A stretch of DNA of 64,000 nt from Oscillospiraceae bacterium. Its GTDB lineage: Bacteria; Bacillota; Clostridia; Oscillospirales; Ruminococcaceae. Numbering within the stretch: position 1 is the first letter of the stretch; every line of letters starts with the position of its first letter. Positions 59,746 through 64,000 of the stretch are shown here, in pieces. The position numbers and the translations under genes are program-made. The notes beneath the pieces were generated by a model. The model ran no database searches. It was not told the DNA's origin and saw nothing but the letters and a program-made list of their open reading frames with translations. Location of the stretch: assembly GCA_021203065.1 (NCBI GenBank), contig JAJQBX010000018.1:248001-312000 (forward strand), written 5' to 3'.

Positions 59746-61845
59746 TTAAAGCGAAATCTTAACCGCTATCGGTGTCTTTCCGGTGAGCTTCTGGCTCAGG
59801 TCATCCGGCTGAGAAGTGCCGAAGTAAAGAGTGGTCTCAGCATCCTTGTCAAGATACCTCTTTCCGTCGTCATCTACAACGGTGAGATTCTTAATCGGGA
59901 TGTCAAGGGTGACCGTCTTGGTCTCACCCTCGGCGAGCGTAACTTTTCTGAAAGCGCAGAGAGCGTGGTTCTTAACAGCGTCAGGTGAACTCGACTTGAA
60001 GTAAACCTGCAAAGCATCAGAGCCGGAAACAGAGGAGTTGGTAAGGGTGACCTCTGCATGAACTGCCTCTGCGTCAACGGTGGTCTTGACGTCAGTGACT
60101 TTAATATCCGAGTAAGTCAAGCCATAGCCAAACGGATAGAGGACGTTGTCCCTGCTTAAATCCTCATAGCGGTAGGTGCGGTTTCTCATCGAATAGTCGG
60201 TGAATTCCGGCATTCCGTCGATGGACTTGTAGAACGTTACCGGGAGCTTTCCGGACGGGGAAACCTTGCCGAAGAGGATGTCTGCAACCGCCTTTCCTCC
60301 CTCTGATCCGGGATAGAACGCCTGAAGAAGCGCATTCGGTCTGTCGTCCTCAAGATTGAGGGATGAGCCGCTTGCCATAATTACGACTGTTGGCTTTCCA
60401 AGGGAGAGAACTGCATGAACAAGGTGTCTCTGGGACTTGGGAAGAAGCAGGTCTTTCTTGTCGCCGGAGGCATAGGCGTTTCCTGCGTCGCCCTCTTCGC
60501 CCTCAAGGGTTTCATCAAGTCCGACGCAGAGAACTACAACGTCGCTGTGCTCGGCTATTGCTTTTGCTTCTGCGATTCTGTCGTCCGGGAAAGCAAGGAC
60601 TTCGCATCTGTCCTTGATGATGTGCGAGCCCTCGGAGAAGAGAACTCTTCCGGGGAATGCGTCCTGAATTCCCATAAGGATGGTTTCGTATCTTGAAGCT
60701 GTGCCGTAGTAGTTGCCACGGAGTGCTCCTATATTCTGCGCATTCGGTCCTATTACGCCGATGGTATTGATTTTCGATGCGTCAAGTGGGAGAATGCCGT
60801 CGTTCTTGAGAAGAACGCATGCCGACTCTCCGGCACGTCTGCTGACTGCGAGATGCTCGGGAGTCTCTACATCCATATATCCCAAGCTGTCATATTCGGT
60901 CTCGTCAAACATTCCAAGGCGGAAGCGGGTTCTGAAAAGATGCTCGCAAGCCGCTGTAATTTCATCCTCGGTGACAAGACCATCCTGATAGGCTTTATAG
61001 AGATGGATATAGGTGTTGCCGCAGTTGACGTCACAGCCGTTCTTGAGTGCGAGAGCCGCAGACTCTTCATAGGTCTCGGTCACATGATGGTGCTGATGGA
61101 AGTCCTGCAGTGCCCAGCAGTCGGAGGTGAAGTAGCCGTCGAAGCCCCATTCCTCCAAAAGCGAGTGAAGGTATTCACTGCCACAGCAGGGCTCGCCGTT
61201 GGTGCGGTTATATGCGCCCATGACTCCCTCGACGTCAGCTTCTTTTACGAGAGCCTCGAATGCCGGGAGGTAGGTCTCCTCCAAATCTTTCGGGTCTGCA
61301 ACGGCATTGAACTCGTGCCTGAGCTCCTCCGGTCCTGAATGGACAGCGAAGTGCTTTGCACATGCGGCGGCACGGAGATATTCGCCGTCGCCCTGAATGC
61401 CCTTTACGAATGCACAGCCGAGGCGGGACGTAAGATACGGGTCTTCGCCATAGGTTTCATGACCTCTGCCCCAGCGGGGATCACGGAAAATGTTGATGTT
61501 GGGCGACCATAAGGTCAAGCCCTTGTAAATATCTCTGTCGCCCTGCTTTGAATATTCGTTATACTTGGCTCTTGTTTCGACTGAGATGACCTCGGAAATC
61601 TCGCCGACAAGCTCCTCATCAAAAGAAGCCGCCACGCCTATAGCCTGAGGGAACATGGTTGCAACGCCTGCACGGGCTGTGCCATGCAAGCCCTCGCACC
61701 ACCAGTTATAAGCAGGAATTCCCAGCCTTTCAACTGCAGGTGCGCCGAACTTAAGCTGTTCACACTTCTCCCAGACCGTAAGCCTTGAAACAAGATCCTT
61801 CGCCCTCTCCTCGGGCGACTTTGTTTTGTCCTTATAAATGTCCAT
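59746..61845 (-). CDS. GH3 beta-xylosidase/beta-glucosidase
   Basis: 699-aa enzyme of the xylosidase-like GH3 branch: NWWCEGLHG, the barrel motif FRDPRWGRGHETYGEDPYL, CAKHFAVHSGPE, nucleophile Asp242 in GYFTSDCWAL, then the sandwich domain (VIGPNAQNIGALRGNYYG) and a fibronectin-like end. No signal peptide, so it acts on oligosaccharides inside the cell. RBS CAGGAGG. First gene of the GH3/GH43 pair. Confidence 0.94.
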   Translation of the reverse strand: MDIYKDKTKSPEERAKDLVSRLTVWEKCEQLKFGAPAVERLGIPAYNWWCEGLHGTARAGVATMFPQAIGVAASFDEELVGEISEVISVETRAKYNEYSKQGDRDIYKGLTLWSPNINIFRDPRWGRGHETYGEDPYLTSRLGCAFVKGIQGDGEYLRAAACAKHFAVHSGPEELRHEFNAVADPKDLEETYLPAFEALVKEADVEGVMGAYNRTNGEPCCGSEYLHSLLEEWGFDGYFTSDCWALQDFHQHHHVTETYEESAALALKNGCDVNCGNTYIHLYKAYQDGLVTEDEITAACEHLFRTRFRLGMFDETEYDSLGYMDVETPEHLAVSRRAGESACVLLKNDGILPLDASKINTIGVIGPNAQNIGALRGNYYGTASRYETILMGIQDAFPGRVLFSEGSHIIKDRCEVLAFPDDRIAEAKAIAEHSDVVVLCVGLDETLEGEEGDAGNAYASGDKKDLLLPKSQRHLVHAVLSLGKPTVVIMASGSSLNLEDDRPNALLQAFYPGSEGGKAVADILFGKVSPSGKLPVTFYKSIDGMPEFTDYSMRNRTYRYEDLSRDNVLYPFGYGLTYSDIKVTDVKTTVDAEAVHAEVTLTNSSVSGSDALQVYFKSSSPDAVKNHALCAFRKVTLAEGETKTVTLDIPIKNLTVVDDDGKRYLDKDAETTLYFGTSQPDDLSQKLTGKTPIAVKISL

Positions 61846-61880
61846 AGTTGTCCTCCTGATATAATCAAGCTTATATGGAT

Positions 61881-61910
61881 ATTATACAGGATTACGGAGG
61901 GGGTTGTCAA
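61881..61910 (-). promoter_or_regulatory. Promoter of the GH3/GH43 pair
   Basis: On the minus strand TTGACA (61910-61905), 18 bp, TATAAT (61886-61881). Confidence 0.8.
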
Positions 61911-61935
61911 GGAAAAACGCCGACTTTCGTCGGCG

Positions 61936-61982
61936 CACCCCTCAGTCAGCTTCGCTGACAGCTCCCCTTGTCAGGGGAGCCA
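61936..61982. repeat. Half copy of the dispersed palindromic repeat
   Basis: CACCCCTCAGTCAGC...GCTGACAGC followed by CTCCCCTTGTCAGGGGAG; the right half is missing, as in the copy at 1371-1416. It lies at the 3' end of the large surface-protein gene. Confidence 0.65.
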
Positions 61983-62006
61983 TTTGTATTCTATCAAAGT
62001 TTGCGG

Positions 62007-64000
62007 TTAATCATCGGCTTCAACTTCCAAGTCCGTTCCCTCAACCGGCTCGTCGACTTCTACTGTCTCCTCGACAATTTCGGTCACCTCTTCAGTGTCC
62101 AAGCCGATGTATTCCTTGCAGACGGTGCAGTAGCCGTTCTCATCAACAGTATGCGGGATGCACACAAGACGACCGTTTATGAAGATTCCGTGATACTGCT
62201 CATTGACGTAGATTGTGCCGCTGACGCTTGAAGCGTACTGATAGAAGCTGACCGAAATAGTGACAGCTCCTGCGGGCATGGTGAATGAATACGTGCCGTT
62301 GCCATTGTCAATGACAGTGACCGGACTTCCGGACTCATCAAGGACGGTGACCGATTCTACTGCATAAAGCCTGTCGCCGGTGGCGGTTATCGTGACCGTG
62401 TCGCCCATGGAGGCGTTTTCCGGGTCGACCGTTACCGTGCCGTTCGCACCCGAGGATACTGCTATCGAGTAAACCGACTTCTTGAACGTTGCACTGACGG
62501 TTACTTCATAATCGGGCATGGTGAAGCTGTAGACTCCATTGGAAAGGGGGATCTCTGTTGTGACGTCGTCGGTTCCGTTATTGTAGGTATAGGTTACCGT
62601 GTCGACCTCATAGCCCACATCGGCAGTCAGGGTGACGGTGACTGTATCACCTTCGGCGGCAGACTCAGGGTCGACAGTGACGCTGCCGTTTTCAATATCC
62701 TGATCTATGGTTACATCGTTATCAGCAACACAGAGCTCGAGATACCCGCCCTCCTCGTTAATGCGAACCACATAGTTCGGGTCATCCGAGGAGAAATACT
62801 GCAAAGCGGTCTTATAGTACTCCGTACTGCCACCCGCCTCTGCGGTTGTAATCTGAACCGGGTTTCCTGCAGTAGGCTTGACGGTGGTGGTAACACTGAT
62901 ACTTGCGCCGTCGGTCAGCTGACCAAGAACAATAAGAGCACCATCGTCGAGATACAGATTACAATCCACCGTATCAGTACCGGAAGTATAAGCATTTCCG
63001 CTGATTACGGGCGAACCAGACAGATTAATGGTCGCATTACTGCCTATATATATTCCAACGTAGTTATCGGTATAGCTTCCTCCGGTGATAGTCAATGTGC
63101 TGTTGCCGGTGGCGTATATGCCATATACATAGCCTGAAACAGTACATAAATCTCCGAAGCTTACGTTTCCTGAGCCATACTCATACACACCGATCATATT
63201 GTAATCATTCGATGTTATCGTAAGTGAACCATAAGCACTTCCAAGGTTGCCCCCAATAGCGTACTGTGCGCTCAACCCAGACGAATCAATCGGTTCGGTT
63301 ACCACAACCGTCTTCGTGAAAGTTGCACTGACAGTTACGTCATAAGCGGGCATGGTGAAGCTGTAGACTCCATTGGAAAGAGGGATCTCTGTTGTGACGT
63401 CGTCGGTTCCGTTATTGTAGGTATATGTTACCGAGACGATTTCATAGCCCTCAGCGGCTTCCGGGGTTACGGTGATGGTTGCGCCTGAACGGGCAGACGT
63501 AGCACTGACAGTGACGCTGCCGTTTGCAATATCCTGATCTGCGGTTACACTGTACTCAGTAGGAACGCAGAGTTCAAGATACCCACCAGTCTCGTTAATG
63601 CGAATCTCATAGTCCGGGTCATCCGAGAAGAAATAATTCAAAGCGGTCTCGTAGTACTTTGTAGTACTTGTCTCAGCAGTTGTTATCTGAACCGGGTTAT
63701 CTTGAGTAGGCTTGGTGTTGGTGGTAACGCCGATGCTCGCCCCACTGGTCAGCTCGCCACTAAGGGTGATGAGCGCACCATCATCGAGATAAACGTTACA
63801 ATTGACGGTTTCGTTACCGGAGGTGTAGGAGTTGCCGCTTATATTGGTTGCTCCTGAAATTGCTAAAGTAGAACCCGAGCCGCCAACGTATACACCACAG
63901 TTGTTGGAGGAATAAGTTCCGCCAATCATTATGACAGAACCGCCGTCTTCAATGTATACTCCGTATGCGTAATTTTTTACCGAGGAATATGTGTTCGTTT
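62007..64000 (-). CDS. Large secreted beta-helix/InlB-repeat surface protein (5' end missing)
   Basis: At least 660 codons; the frame is still open at 64000, so signal peptide and start are outside. Two tandem modules of about 250 residues each hold beta-helix-like text (GVYVGGSGSTLAISG, NCNVYLDDGALI) and an InlB-type bacterial repeat (NNGTDDVTTEIPLSNGVYSF then TMPAYDVTVSATF), followed by a third bacterial repeat. The C-terminus carries the C-x2-H-x7-C-x2-C module (VCIPHTV...GYCTVCKEYIG) found at 4382-5650 and an acidic end EVEADD without an anchor motif. Probably a surface adhesin or glycan-binding protein; no enzyme motif is seen. Confidence 0.75.
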   Translation of the reverse strand, partial: TNTYSSVKNYAYGVYIEDGGSVIMIGGTYSSNNCGVYVGGSGSTLAISGATNISGNSYTSGNETVNCNVYLDDGALITLSGELTSGASIGVTTNTKPTQDNPVQITTAETSTTKYYETALNYFFSDDPDYEIRINETGGYLELCVPTEYSVTADQDIANGSVTVSATSARSGATITVTPEAAEGYEIVSVTYTYNNGTDDVTTEIPLSNGVYSFTMPAYDVTVSATFTKTVVVTEPIDSSGLSAQYAIGGNLGSAYGSLTITSNDYNMIGVYEYGSGNVSFGDLCTVSGYVYGIYATGNSTLTITGGSYTDNYVGIYIGSNATINLSGSPVISGNAYTSGTDTVDCNLYLDDGALIVLGQLTDGASISVTTTVKPTAGNPVQITTAEAGGSTEYYKTALQYFSSDDPNYVVRINEEGGYLELCVADNDVTIDQDIENGSVTVDPESAAEGDTVTVTLTADVGYEVDTVTYTYNNGTDDVTTEIPLSNGVYSFTMPDYEVTVSATFKKSVYSIAVSSGANGTVTVDPENASMGDTVTITATGDRLYAVESVTVLDESGSPVTVIDNGNGTYSFTMPAGAVTISVSFYQYASSVSGTIYVNEQYHGIFINGRLVCIPHTVDENGYCTVCKEYIGLDTEEVTEIVEETVEVDEPVEGTDLEVEADD

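Noticed and set aside
1-64000. Prophage, insertion sequence or integrated plasmid
   Set aside because: No transposase, integrase, phage structural gene or replication gene was seen; the only candidate mobile units are the short palindromic repeats.

Overview
The window looks like chromosome from a spore-forming, fibre-degrading anaerobe of the Clostridia, most likely Oscillospiraceae/Ruminococcaceae. That placement is inferred from gene content: a YpeB germination protein, a T-box trp operon, a group B-type [FeFe] hydrogenase, AdhE, and surface lipoprotein glycoside hydrolases and esterases on long Thr-rich spacers. Promoters are mostly clear housekeeping type (TTGACA-like, 17 bp, TATAAT). 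Genes lie on both strands in short operons, separated by bidirectional terminators and a dispersed palindromic repeat.

Region by region. 1-6.4 kb: 3' part of an HtrA protease, ypeB, a divergent AAA/DUF4143 ATPase with palindromic operator-like sites, a secreted NPTTG-tailed protein behind a leader with an attenuator-like terminator, and a truncated HigA-like antitoxin. 6.4-16.4 kb: fructose-bisphosphate aldolase, four paralogous SGNH (XynE-like) esterases, tRNA-Leu(GAG) and two tandem GH5 endoglucanases; three of these enzymes share a Thr-rich spacer. 16.4-22.9 kb: a BlaI/BlaR1-like pair with operators on its promoter, a candidate type I toxin-antitoxin locus, and a heterodimeric ABC exporter. 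23-41 kb: an NPATG-tailed secreted protein, five paralogous solute-binding lipoproteins without permeases, a nucleotidyltransferase with GtrA, ProRS, a second HtrA, an MBOAT-like/SH3/radical-SAM operon and a dead lipoprotein. 41-48 kb: complete trpEGDCFBA with a T-box. 48-64 kb: [FeFe] hydrogenase, lacZ-like GH2 plus GPH transporter behind an attenuator, tmk, adhE plus a phosphotransferase, a GH3/GH43 xylosidase pair, and a large beta-helix/InlB-repeat surface protein cut by the window end.

Together the genes describe a cell that attacks plant glucan and xylan at its surface (GH5, SGNH esterases, GH3/GH43), takes up galactosides (GH2/GPH) and ferments to ethanol and perhaps hydrogen (Fba, AdhE, hydrogenase). 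The least expected parts are the convergent toxin/antisense-RNA locus, two uncharacterised attenuator-like leaders, a duplicated hairpin/micro-ORF unit beside a structured intergenic region (30.4-30.7 kb), the orphan solute-binding protein expansion and a shared C-x2-H-x7-C-x2-C surface module.
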